From contig JAFEMH010001238.1 of NCBI GenBank assembly GCA_022495995.1, positions 317,501 through 381,500 of the forward strand: 64,000 nt of DNA. Direction: 5' to 3'. This DNA comes from Adenophora triphylla var. japonica (Eukaryota; Streptophyta; Magnoliopsida; Asterales; Campanulaceae). The position numbers and the translations under genes were made by a program. Shown piece by piece: positions 1 through 9,479 of the stretch. The first letter of the stretch is position 1; each line of letters begins with the position of its first letter. The notes beneath the pieces are model-generated. The model did not search any database. It was not told the origin of the DNA and saw nothing but the letters and a program-made list of their open reading frames with translations.

Positions 1-42
1 TATCATTATTATTATTTTATTATTATTATTTTATTATTATTA

Positions 43-137
<95 letters not shown>
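1..137. repeat. (TTA)n microsatellite
   Basis: Almost uninterrupted TTA/TAT trinucleotides from the window edge to about 137. It lies inside the Tourist-like MITE described next; the complete relative at 5468-6103 also carries a long (TAA)n block, so this is probably an internal part of the element rather than a separate microsatellite. Confidence 0.9.
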
Positions 138-139
<2 letters not shown>

Positions 140-430
140 AATATTATCCATCCACTTTTTTTACACCATTTTCCGGAAGACAAATTTCTTAGGAAAAATT
201 CGGAAAACGTTTTCCTTAGAAACGGCGGAAAATGTTTTTCGAAACCCATTTTCTCCAATTTTCGGAAAACTACCAAACACCGGAAAATGGGGAAAACGTT
301 TTCCGAAAAACAAACATGTTTCGGAGAAAATGGGGAAAACGTTTTCCGGGGAACTACCAAACACCGGAAAATGGGGAAAACGTTTTTCGGAAAACGTTTT
401 CCTCCCATTTTTCGGAAAACAAACGGGGCC
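1..430. mobile_element. Tourist-like (PIF/Harbinger) MITE, left end outside window
   Basis: The right terminus reads ...AACAAACGGGGCC followed by TTA at 431-433. This mirrors the complete element at 5468-6103, which ends AACAAACGGAGCC then TAA. The body repeats GGAAAACGTTTTCC-like units on both strands, giving overlapping short open frames that are not genes. The left terminal repeat is not in the window. Assignment to Tourist/PIF-Harbinger rests on the 3-bp TWA-type target and the GGCC/GGCT terminus. Confidence 0.65.
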
Positions 431-589
431 TTAGTCACAATAATAAATAAAAATTCAAATTATATTATTTGAGAAAAAATACTACTAATAAGTGGCCCCT
501 GATTATTAAATTATTAACCTCTACGGCTCTATGAGACAGATATGCCTCCACCAAAAACACAAAAGAAATCCAACCCTCCGACCTTTATT

Positions 590-743
590 ACCCATAAATA
601 TATTCCCCCTTTATCAACAATCCATAAACTAGGGTTCTTGTTTTTACCTGTTCCCCTTTAGGGTTCTCTCCCCTCATATTCTCAATCCAAATCCAAATCC
701 AAATCCAAATCCAAATCCAAACCAGAGTTGAAATCAATCAATC
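590..743 (+). promoter_or_regulatory. MBS gene promoter and 5' UTR
   Basis: A TATA-like CATAAATATATTC lies near 592-604, about 145 bp before the ATG. A telo-box-like TTTAGGGTT sits at 657-665, a motif common in promoters of translation and housekeeping genes. Seven tandem copies of AAATCC (about 686-722) lie just before the start codon, in the inferred 5' leader. The transcription start is inferred only. Confidence 0.45.
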
Positions 744-1064
744 ATGACCGGGAAGGCGAAGCCGAAGAAGCACACAGCCAAGGAACTCGCTGCCAAGGCT
801 GACGCCGCCTTGACCAACAGAGGCGGCGGTAAAGCCGGAGTCGCCGATCGGACCGGCCAAGAGAAGGGAGGCCACGCTAAGTTCGAGTGTCCTCACTGCA
901 AGATCACGGCGCCGGACGTTAAGACGATGCAGATTCATCACGATGCTAGGCATCCTAAGATTCCTTTTGATGAGACAAAGATCAGTAATCTCCATGTTAT
1001 CCTCCCTGCCGCCGTTGAGTCCTCCAAGCCTCGCCCTGGTGTTCGTGGTAGCCTCAAGAAGTGA
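744..1064 (+). CDS. MBS1: C2H2 zinc-finger protein, METHYLENE BLUE SENSITIVITY (MBS1/MBS2) family
   Basis: Single-exon 106-aa protein, the usual length of the plant MBS family (about 105 aa). It starts MTGKAKPKKHTAKEL, continues through the conserved ALTNRGGGKAG block (residues 22-32), then one zinc finger with Cys49, Cys52, His65 (or 66) and His70, spacing C-x2-C-x12-H-x4-H, and ends GVRGSLKK. In Arabidopsis, MBS proteins are small nuclear/cytosolic factors needed for singlet-oxygen (1O2) signalling from chloroplasts; that role is family knowledge, not shown here. The ATG is the first after the leader and is immediately followed by conserved sequence, so the start is secure. No frameshift or missing zinc ligand. 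I cannot tell MBS1 from MBS2 orthology. Polyadenylation-like AATAAA lies at about 1105. Confidence 0.9.
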   Translation: MTGKAKPKKHTAKELAAKADAALTNRGGGKAGVADRTGQEKGGHAKFECPHCKITAPDVKTMQIHHDARHPKIPFDETKISNLHVILPAAVESSKPRPGVRGSLKK

Positions 1065-1645
1065 ACATCAATCTTAATCGTAATATTAGTTGCCCAAAAA
1101 TTGAAATAAATAAACCATGTTTTTTAGAAGTGCTTTATTGTCATGTTGTTTGTCTGCCTAATGTAGTTTTGGTTGTGAAACGCATGCTTTTTTATTTATG
1201 GTTAATGCTAATTTATGCTTATTTTGTGAGCATGTTTTTGTTTTCTTCTTCATGATCATGTAGTCTAGTTTAGTTTTGATTATTGATTTTTTTTTTCATG
1301 ATTTTTGGATTGTTTTTTATTAACATGGTTTGGTATATAAGTTTTTTTTTTTTCCTTCACTGTTAGTCATAGGCAATATTGTTTTAGACATTCTTTGCAT
1401 ATACAAATGCAATTATATGAGTTTTGGGTAATCAAGATGTGTGCTTTCTATATATCTTGTTCAATTAAATTTTGTTGCTCCTCCCAAAAATTTCCCTGGA
1501 GAATAGGAGCATGTGCCTTTAAGAATCCTTTTTCTCGACAATCCTCACTTATGTTTAAATGTTGCGAATTCCGATAGTTGTATGCTAGCATTCTCTGTTA
1601 GTTTGGCCAGATGTTGATGTGTTACAACCTAATGACAAAAACTCA
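1065..1645. other. MBS 3' UTR and AT-rich intergenic DNA
   Basis: AT-rich with T-runs; AATAAA-like signals near 1105 probably serve the MBS transcript. The short open frames have no recognisable protein. I see no further gene. Confidence 0.5.
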
Positions 1646-2433
1646 TGTGAGAACATGAAAACCCGTCTTATCCATGAGACGGGTCGGATCCTGACCCATC
1701 ACCCGCCCAACAAAGCCAACCCGCGCCTCCGCCCAAGCTTTTTGCATATGGGCGGTCGCCCAAGCTGGAATGGGCGGTCGCCCAAGCTGGAATCAGCCCA
1801 CATTTTGCCTTGGCCCAATCCTTCAGCCAACATAAAGTAATAGTTTGTATACATTAAAGTAATAGTTTGTATACATTAAAGTAATAGTTGGTATACATTA
1901 AAGTAATACATATATACAGAAAAGTAATAATGTTTTTTCCTATGTTTTCTTCGTTTGACAAAAGTAATACTTAAAGTAATAGTTTGTATACATTAAAGTA
2001 ATACATATATACAGAAAAGTAATAATGTTTTTTCCTATGTTTTCTTCGTTTGACAAAAGTAATACTTATTATAGAAATATGTTACAATTTCATCTATCAA
2101 AGTGTTACATTTACTTGTATAAACTATTACATTCATATACATAAGTTATTACATTTCAAAAATAATACATATAGTTTGTATTACATTTGAAAAAAATGGG
2201 TAAAAACGAGCTTTTATTTTTTAAAAACAGGTATTACGTTTACTTATGACCAATGTTACTTTATATGTATACAGTCATTATATTAAGAGATGGTAACTAT
2301 TACTTTTGCTCTGAAAAAAATAATATAAAAAAAAAAAAAAATTGGCCTATAAAAGGCTGCCACGTGGCGGGTCATGCCCCATGGGTCATGGGTCGACCCG
2401 TCTCATGCATGAGACGGATCCCATGTTCTCACA
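1646..2433. mobile_element. Non-autonomous foldback/MULE-like element with about 50-bp inverted ends
   Basis: The left end TGTGAGAACATG (1646) and right end CATGTTCTCACA (ending 2433) are inverted copies. The match continues about 50 bp inward through a second palindromic block; in the right arm this is a perfect 20-bp palindrome at 2398-2417 (CCGTCTCATGCATGAGACGG), in the left arm a diverged version at about 1661-1683. The interior is AT-rich with AAAGTAATA motifs and codes for nothing. No clear target duplication was found, so the superfamily (Mutator-like is a guess from the long inverted ends) stays open. Confidence 0.6.
1884..2073. repeat. 95-bp tandem duplication inside the foldback element
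   Basis: The block containing ACATATATACAG and ATGTTTTTTCCTATG occurs at about 1884-1975 and again at about 1981-2073 with a 95-bp offset (ACATATATACAGA at 1908 and 2003). Several TTTGTATACATTAAAGTAA units precede it. Confidence 0.8.
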
Positions 2434-2703
2434 GGAGACCGCCTCCAACCTAATTCCCTTGAAAAGATCAATGCTTGCAGCTTGGGTAGATGCAGAAGTA
2501 AAAGAAAATATCTCCTGTAGGTAGTGTCTTATCAAAGTAAGACACTTTCATCTGGGCACATGATAGTGTATTGACCTTTTTATTATTGCAAAACTTTGTT
2601 CATGGTTGAATTCTATAGTTTACACTTTGCTTTCTATTATGGGTTAGCACTATAGCATATTTTATCGTTTGCTCTTGGGCACATTGACATTCTGAATCAT
2701 TGT

Positions 2704-3045
2704 TCTTTGCTCAAACTCCGGTTTTAACCATCCAACGTATTTTTTAGCATATAACCATTGTAATTTAGATACTTACTATTCCCAAAGGTAGGGATATTCT
2801 ATGATGCTCGGACTCTTTGGTTTACCCCGCAGACACTTGTCAATAAGATTAAAATCGGAGTGTCCGACACGGGTACGGCTGGTTAAATCAAAGAATCCGA
2901 GCATCGGAGGGGATATTTAGTGCATATTTTTAACAATCTTAACCATCATACTCTAGTTTCTTGGATTATGAGTGCGTATCTAAAGTATAATGGTTAAAAC
3001 TTCTAAAATTACATGGATGGTTAAAACCGGAGTTTGAACAAAGTA
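2704..3045. mobile_element. Foldback MITE with a second foldback nested in it
   Basis: CTTTGCTCAAACTCCGG followed by TTTTAACCATCCA (from 2705) is matched in reverse complement by TGGATGGTTAAAACC then GGAGTTTGAACAAAG (about 3013-3043). Further paired blocks lie inside (ATGGTTA/TAACCAT, GTATCTAAA/TTTAGATAC). No coding potential. Confidence 0.65.
2801..2908. mobile_element. Inner foldback MITE (about 108 bp)
   Basis: ATGCTCGGACTCTTTGGTTT at 2802 pairs with AAATCAAAGAATCCGAGCAT ending about 2905. It sits inside the larger foldback at 2704-3045, separating its two halves. A short CGGAGTGTCCGACACGGGTA segment forms the loop side. Confidence 0.6.
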
Positions 3046-3160
3046 CGATGGTTTTGAATGTTGATAAGCCTTTGCTCTTGATACTTGTTATGATACTTGG
3101 TTTTCAGGGGGGATCCGGAATATTTTTACATGGATACTATTACTATGTCTGGGGGTATTA

Positions 3161-3290
3161 TGTTGCTAGGTTTACCGAGGATCTCCAATCATGTGTTAGC
3201 TCTGTTGCTAGGTCTACTGTGGATCTCCAGTCATATATTAGCTATTCTGTTGCTAGGTCTACCGTGGATATCCAAACATGTAAGTAACAT
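3161..3290. repeat. Three-copy tandem repeat (42-46 bp)
   Basis: TGTTGCTAGG begins copies at 3161, 3203 and 3249, each continuing TYTACYGWGGATMTCCA. The copies stay open in two frames but show no known protein motif; treated as non-coding repeat. Confidence 0.7.
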
Positions 3291-4035
3291 AATATCTGGG
3301 GTAGAAGATTTGCAGATCAAGAGGCTTTTCTTTTTGAGCGTTCTCTGTTCCCTGTTTATACTACTTTTGAGAAGGATGAGGAATTAATTAGTATTCTAGA
3401 TATGAGATCGGTAACTATTGTTATTTGTTTCTCCCTCTGAAATGGTGTTAGAGAATGGACTTTGTACATCAGTGTTTTTTTTTTCAGAACAAGCAATTTC
3501 TAACCAGGAAGCTATCTCTAGCTCTAATGGGAGCAAGATGGGATGTTGTTATCAAATATTTTGGTAAGAAGTCACCTTCATACAATTTTTCCCATTTATT
3601 TCCCTTTCCACATGTGACTTGTAAAGTTGATGTCTTGTAAAGAAGAGGTTTTGCCTTTTCTCGACGCAGAATTTTGAACATTATGCTTTGTTTTACTTTT
3701 TGTTATATTCATCTACCAGGAGGAGCAATGCATATCCACTTGAGCTTAACTTTTGGCCCTTAATCCGTAAGGCCCTTTTTGGCACTTTGTTTTCAAAAGA
3801 AGCCAGTTAAATTGTGTGCCAACTTTTGGCCCTTATCTGCATAGTTCACATTTGGGAGGGGGGGGGGTGGATTAGCCCTTGGAAAAGCTATATTTTGAGA
3901 TTGGTAATGATGGATTGAAGGTCAGACGGTAGAGATTTAAGAACTGCACTGAGGTAAGACTATACTGACTGGTGGTGGTGGTGCACTGGTGGTGGATAGT
4001 GGTGCATTTGGAGGCTATTTGTTTCTTAGCTTCTA
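3291..4035. other. Intergenic DNA, nothing recognised
   Basis: Mixed AT-rich sequence with a G-run near 3855-3867 and a short GGT-rich stretch near 3970-4005. A short open segment at 3484-3640 has splice-like flanks but no recognisable protein family. Confidence 0.4.
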
Positions 4036-4268
4036 CTCCTTCCGTCCCAAAATGTTTGTCCCATTTGACTTTTTTGTTGAACTTTGACCACTAATATATG
4101 ACAATTTAATTATGTTCATGAAATTCTAAAAATTCCTATTGATTAACCATTAATAATATTATCAACAACAACTTTTAGAATTTCATGAACATGATTAATC
4201 TCTCATAAATTTGTGGTCAAAGTTCATCAAAAAAGTCAAATGGGACAAACATTTTGGGACGGGGGGAG
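4036..4268. mobile_element. Stowaway-type MITE
   Basis: Begins CTCCTTCCGTCCC after TA (4034-4035) and ends GGGACGGGGGGAG before TA (4269-4270), the standard Stowaway (Tc1/Mariner) terminus and TA target duplication. The arms pair over most of the 233 bp. Closely related to the element at 4938-5166. Confidence 0.9.
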
Positions 4269-4378
4269 TATAATGTTTGTTCTTTTGCTGTTCTTAAGTG
4301 TGTAGATGTTCTACAATCCTGCTCAGAAAGCTGTGGTTATCTTTCATGATGTAATTTGTACACAATGAATACAAAGTA

Positions 4379-4469
4379 CTCCCTACACCCCAAAATGAAG
4401 TCAAAAAAAATAAAATAAAAGTAAATAAATAAATCAAATTTGCTATTGATTCAATTGGGACAGAGGGAG
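4379..4469. mobile_element. Short Stowaway-type MITE
   Basis: CTCCCTACACCCC after TA (4377-4378), and GGGACAGAGGGAG before TA (4470-4471). Only 91 bp, so probably a deleted derivative. Confidence 0.75.
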
Positions 4470-4878
4470 TATATTTCATTGCACTACTATTTTTTTTGTT
4501 TAATCAAATGGGGTATTGCAGCCACCTCACCACTTCTTTTCTCCCTTTTTCCCCGGCTCGAAAACCCTCCCTCCCCTTTTCCAGCCCAAAAACCCTTTCC
4601 CACTCCTTTCCCAGCCCCTCACCCTCTGGAAGGACAAATACAATGGCATCCACTGCCATGTTAAAAGGAGACTTGCCATGAACTGTTGATCTGGTTTTGT
4701 TCCCAGCCCCAAAACCTCTATGTCCATATTTGGGTTTTGGTTTAAGAATGGGAGAGAAGGAGGATGGGGTTCTGGTTAGGGGATATGGTTGAGTTTTTGG
4801 AGGAGCAAGAACAAGGGTGTGAACTCATTGGGGGTGTGAATATACTTGGTTTATTATATGTATGGTAATAATGTCATA

Positions 4879-5350
4879 CTCCATACATATATGGGTCACT
4901 TTGACTTTTTTTTTGTCAACTCAAATGAACTTTAATACTCCCTCCGTCCCAAAATGTTTGTTCCATTTGACTTTTTTGTTGAACTTTGATCATAAATTTA
5001 TGAGAGATTAATCATGTTCATGAAATTCTAAAAGTTGTTGATAATATTATTAATGGTGAATCAATAAGAATTTTAGAATTTCATGAATATAATTAAATTG
5101 TCAGATATTTGTGGTCAAAGTTTAACAAAAAAGTCAAATGAGACAAACATTTTGGGATGGAGGGAGTAGAATATTAATGTCAATCTAATAATTCTTGTGA
5201 AATTCTAAAAAATAGTATTGATATATCATCAAGTGATTAATCAATAGCAATTTTTTAATTTTATTGGAATGATAAGATTGATATGGACAAAATTATTATT
5301 GTATTGAAAAGAAGTAAATTAAAGAGTCAATATAAATGAAATGGAGGGAG
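4879..5350. mobile_element. Degenerate Stowaway MITE interrupted by another Stowaway
   Basis: Left terminus CTCCATACAT after TA (4877-4878) and right terminus ATGGAGGGAG before TA (5351-5352). Removing the inserted element 4938-5166 plus one TA leaves about 240 bp, a normal Stowaway length. The left terminal repeat is diverged, so this pairing is an inference. Confidence 0.5.
4938..5166. mobile_element. Stowaway-type MITE nested in an older one
   Basis: CTCCCTCCGTCCC after TA (4936-4937); GGATGGAGGGAG before TA (5167-5168). 229 bp, same family as 4036-4268 (shared GTTGAACTTTGA block and matching reverse arm). Confidence 0.9.
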
Positions 5351-5467
5351 TACTGATGGAAAAAATTGAAGTGTGAGCTATAGTTGGACTTTAATAATTA
5401 ATATTACGATTACCCAAATGAGATATTTATTGTGTGAGATATATTATGGGATAGAGGGAGTAACTAA

Positions 5468-5821
5468 GGCTCCGTTTGTTTCGTGTAAAACATTTTTCGA
5501 AAAATGTTTTCCTTGTTTTTGGGTGTTTGTTTCAAGTAAAATGTTTTCCGAAAAATGTTTTCCTTGTTTTCGGGTGTTTGGTAACCACTTGTAAAAGAAA
5601 GTCAAATGTAAAACATTTTCCGTCAATGTAAAAAAATGGAGTTTTCTTTGTAAAATGATTTATCGATTTCAAATTCGTAAATCGTTTTACAACTCTTCCG
5701 TTCGCCCTAATAAAATAATAATAATAAAATAAATAATAAAAAAATAAGAATAATAAAATAATAATAATAGTAATAAAATAATAATAATAAAAAAATAATA
5801 ATAATAAAATAATAATAATAA

Positions 5822-5852
<31 letters not shown>

Positions 5853-6103
5853 TAATAATAATAAAAAAATAAAAAAATAATAATAAAAAAAAGTTTAAGT
5901 TGTTTAGTTTACCAAACTCCGAAAAATGTTTTCCGAAAAACATTTTCGTCAAATTTATCAAACAACTGAAAACAAGACCATGATATTTTACAAGAAAACA
6001 TTTTACAAGGAAAATGTTTTACATGAAAACATTTTACATTACATGAAATCATTTTATATGAAAACATTTTCCGAAAAATGTTTTACGCGAAACAAACGGA
6101 GCC
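5468..6103. mobile_element. Tourist-like MITE (PIF/Harbinger type) with TAA target duplication
   Basis: Left end GGCTCCGTTTGTTTCG and right end CGAAACAAACGGAGCC are perfect inverted repeats, flanked by TAA at 5465-5467 and 6104-6106. The inner arms repeat AAAACATTTTCCGAAAAATG units. The centre (about 5707-5890) is a long (TAA)n/(ATA)n microsatellite. No transposase. A 3-bp TAA target and GGC-type terminus fit Tourist/PIF-Harbinger. Confidence 0.85.
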
Positions 6104-6239
6104 TAAGAGAGCGAGAGACATCAAAGTTTTGTTATCCACACATTTCTAAGCTTTTCCTTAAAGACACAATATCACAACTTTACATGATTAATTAATTAAC
6201 CACACTCTATATGAAAACGTGACAAAAATTAAAGATAAA

Positions 6240-7637
6240 TCAAATTGAATGATCTGTTTGTTGAGACATAGACATGGCAAGTTCAAACTGTGACAAAGAA
6301 ATAGAACCAAGTGACAGAAACTCGGATGCGATATTGTTACAGCCGCCGCCACTGCCACCGGTGGTTTCAGACCCATCTATTCCTATGTGTGTCACGTGCT
6401 TCACATCCGTCGGAAACCCAATCTCCATCTCCTTCTCCACTTCTTCCACCTCTATCCCTTCCTTCAACACTGTTTGACACGGAACAAATATTTCATGATG
6501 CCAAATAATTTCTGTTGCTATGTACAATTGTACTAAAATTATTTTTTAACTAAAAATAAAAGCAAACATCTATAGTATAAATGAGGGAGGGGTTTGCTAC
6601 AGTTGTATAAACAGTTTCAAGTGGCGAAATTTTCATTTTGCCATCATACATTTGTCCCTTTCCCATTTTGCCCTTAAAAAAAAAATTTAATTTAAAAAAT
6701 TTTTTTTTTTTAAAAAAATTTTAAAAATAATTTTTTTAAAAAAAAATTAAAAAAAAATCACGTGGCCTTCGACACGGGCATGTACTAGTACTACTTATAA
6801 AACTGAATGAAATACTACACATTTCTAAGATGATATTTTTTGGACTGAGGAAATACGAGATAATTTAAATTTGTAATATGTACCAGTTTTTTAAATAAAT
6901 AATTAATTTTGTTTTTAACAAAAATAAATAAATATTTATTTTAAAACTGAAGTAGTAGTAAAATGGGGCATTTACCAAAAACTAATTTTGAAAGATGCAT
7001 AATACAAAAAAAAACCTACACAAGTTGGATATTAAAAAAATTCTTTAAATATTACAAAAAACTACTTTTTTGTTTATTTTTTTTTTCATTTATCTGTCAA
7101 ACAACTGATAAATGCATTTATCAGTTAATAACAACTGATAAATGCATTTATCAATGTAAAATGCATATATCAGTTATTTAACCAAAAGTCAAGCACAAAA
7201 TACTCTTTAAAAATTTGATAAATGGATTTATCAGTTATAAACAACTAATAAATTTTTTCAGTTGTTTTAATTGAAAAGGCAAATTTTTTTTTTTTTAAAA
7301 AAATAGTTTTTTGTAATATCACATCTTATATGTTTTTTTAAATAACATCTCTTTTTTAGATAGTTTAATTTGGTAGAAACTCCTAGTAAAATTGTGAAAG
7401 AGGGAGTAGTTACCGAAGAATTGAGAGAAGTTCTTGATCAAAGTCTTAGACAACCTTTGGAAGCCAACGGAAATATTAGGAGGCTTTGGAATGGTCGACA
7501 GAAACCTAAATGAGCTCCTCATGTTTTCACTTGACAACCTTGTATCTTCAGCTTCTTCCTTAATAGTATCTCCTTCAAAAAACATTCCCCGTGAGTAATA
7601 AAAAAAAAACCACAATTGCCTAAACAAAATAAACAGA

Positions 7638-7705
<68 letters not shown>

Positions 7706-7844
7706 TGGGAGATAATGTGATAGTATTGGTATCATTCTTGGTGGCCGGTCTACGAATTCCTTGTGCACAAACTTCGATGCTTGAGGTAGAGACGCAACCG
7801 ACGACAAAGGGAAGAACCACAAGCCTTTCCATTCTGTCTTTCAT
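6240..7844 (-). CDS. ROP-interactive CRIB-motif protein (RIC2/RIC4-like), three exons
   Basis: Model: exon 1 7844-7703, exon 2 7572-7414, exon 3 6469-6240, about 176 aa. Exon 1 gives the family N-terminus MKDRMERLVVLPFVVGCVS. Exon 2 gives MRSSFRFLSTIPKPPNIS and GFQRLSKTLIKNFSQFF. Exon 3 carries the CRIB motif EIGFPTDVKHVTHIGIDG, which in this family binds active ROP/RAC GTPases, linking them to actin, calcium and polar growth. The exon 2/3 junction is well supported: donor TTCG/GTAACT (GT at 7413-7412), acceptor AAACAG/TG (AG at 6471-6470), phases fit. The exon 1/2 junction is uncertain: a donor at 7702 just before the CT tract and acceptor GAAG at 7573 keep the frame, but both are weak. Intron 2 is about 940 bp and AT-rich. 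A ubiquitous RIC role is inferred; RIC2 versus RIC4 is not resolved. Confidence 0.8.
7103..7126. repeat. Perfect 24-bp palindrome in RIC intron 2
   Basis: Centre AAATGCATTT with arms AACTGAT/ATCAGTT. Partial copies follow at about 7133-7153, 7160-7176 and 7218-7260 (GATAAATGNATTTATCAG), suggesting a decayed foldback element within the intron. Confidence 0.6.
7637..7701. repeat. (GA)n microsatellite in RIC intron 1
   Basis: About 30 GA units, CT on the coding strand, directly after the proposed exon 1 donor. If read through it would code Ser-Leu repeats and then a stop, so it is taken as intronic pyrimidine tract. Confidence 0.85.
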
Positions 7845-8068
7845 GGCTATTTTTGATGATAGAATAAAGAAATCAATAGAAGTGGTGGTGGTGGTGGTGG
7901 TGGTTGGGGAAATGTATGAAAGACAAGGGTTAGATGGAAGTGGTAAGGGTTTGTTATAACGAGGTGGTGATTGCTTTAGTACTAAGGTAGAATAATTCTA
8001 TGATTAGAAAGTCATAAACCTTTTTGAGTTTTAATTTGAGGTTTAAGTTTAAGTGTTGTTTAGGTTGG

Positions 8069-8154
<86 letters not shown>

Positions 8155-8753
8155 ATTGAGATTTATCTAAAGAAGTGGACATGCAAAAAAGTGAGTAAAA
8201 GTTGAGGTTGAATTGCTAAGTTAAAACCTACTTGATGTCTTCCCACCCAACTCCACATTCCTCTCACTTTGTTGATTGTTGTTGGTTCCTACCTTCACTT
8301 GCCTCTCTTAAACTAGAAGCCACCTTACTTTCTATGCCAAGAGGCAAGAGAACCCTTATACACCCACAGCTACATGTGCACGTATATACAAACTTTACCC
8401 TTAACATGGTGATTACCAATTTATGTTCTTAATAAAAAATATTCATGATATCAATTAGTGATTTATAAATAACAATGAATTTCAATAGGTTGATTAAATT
8501 GATAGTATTATTGATTTAAAGTTCACTTGTATAATCAAAAGTCAAAAATATGGCCAAACAAAATGAGACGGACGAATTAGTATAATATTGATAGTGGAAT
8601 GACATATATACTCCATATAGCTCCACTTAATTTAATGACGCACGCACTCTTTTTTTTTTTTTTTTTTTTTTTGTTGTCAAATACAAGTCCACTTTGAACG
8701 AATAAATCACCTGCATAAAAAGGAAGAAGAAGAAGAATAGAAGAGAAAACTGT
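7845..8753. other. RIC upstream region with (GGT)n and (GA)n tracts
   Basis: Includes a (GGT)n tract at about 7882-7905 and an 80-bp pure (GA)n tract at 8071-8151. GA/CT tracts are frequent in plant core promoters and 5' leaders, and this one lies 230-310 bp before the RIC ATG. A 23-bp T-run occupies about 8649-8671. No other gene seen. Confidence 0.45.
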
Positions 8754-9052
8754 GAGCAAGACTTACGCAGAAGAGAAAGAAAAAACACAGACTGAGAAGT
8801 AGAAGACCCAACTTATATTTGGTGTCTTGACTTATGTTATTTATAATACTTTGTACGATGCTATTCTATGAAAAGATTACAAAGTCCTATTGCTAAGGAA
8901 AGAGAGATAATCATTATTCTATTCTACGTCAATCATCTATCAATATTCTAATCATACTCCTACATATATGGAATTTAAACAACGGTAAAGATGGAAAAGA
9001 TAAATTACACATTTAACCATATTGAAATGTATCTTTCGTATCTTTGCTTTCA
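8754..9052 (-). mobile_element. Probable 3' LTR of the Copia element
   Basis: On the minus strand an LTR-like TGAAAGCAAAGATACG begins at 9052 directly after a polypurine tract (9053-9064, minus-strand GGGGTGGGGGTG). The far end is placed near 8754 only by the TG...CA rule and expected size. TTATTTATAATAC near 8838 could hold promoter or polyadenylation signals. Confidence 0.45.
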
Positions 9053-9479
9053 CCCCCACCCCTCAAGCGAGGCATCGTGTATGCGAGCTGAAGCTTGCTA
9101 GACAAAAGCTGGAAACAGACAGTGGCTAGACTCTTTGTGAAGATGTCCGCCACCTGATATGAGGAAGCAATGTGGTGGAGACGGAGGAAACCTTGAAGAT
9201 GCAATTCACGACAAAATGTAGATCTATCTCAATGTAGCGAGTTCGGGCATGGAAAATCGGATTTTTAGACATATGAAGGGCCGAAATGTTGTCACAAAAT
9301 AGGACCGGTGGGGCGAGAGGGATACCAAGTTCTCGAAAAAAATAGGAGAACCACCGAATTTCTGCTGCCGTAGATGCTAAGGCCCTATATTCAGCCTCGC
9401 TGCTCGAGTGGGACACAGTATGTTGCTTCTTGGCAGTCCATGCAAGTAGGTTGGGTCCGATGAATACGCATACCACCCA
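9053..9479 (-). pseudogene. Ty1/Copia RNase H domain (3' end of pol)
   Basis: The minus strand encodes GPNLLAWTAKKQHTVSHSS then EAEYRALASTAAEIRW, the classic Copia RNase H region, then CDNISALHMSKNPIFHARTR, and after a frameshift near 9200 HHIASSYQVADIFTKSL. A one-base deletion near 9470 breaks the GGYCVFIGPN stretch. The domain ends abruptly at about 9480, where plus-strand Copia sequence begins. It belongs with the minus-strand RT-integrase part at 11829-13587. Confidence 0.85.

Noticed and set aside
3048..3387. Small protein gene downstream of MBS
   Set aside because: Made of a three-copy tandem repeat, with two overlapping frames equally open and no homology.
4440..4681. Pro/Ser-rich small ORF near 4500
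   Set aside because: Low-complexity C-rich stretch next to a Stowaway MITE; no start context or conserved motif.
5707..5961. 84-aa minus-strand frame rich in Leu, Phe and Tyr resembling a membrane protein
   Set aside because: It is the (ATA)n microsatellite of the Tourist-like MITE read in frame.
7620..7844. RIC exon 1 read through the CT tract as a Ser-Leu repeat protein
   Set aside because: The frame ends soon after the tract, while exons 2 and 3 supply the conserved RIC core; the tract is better explained as intronic.
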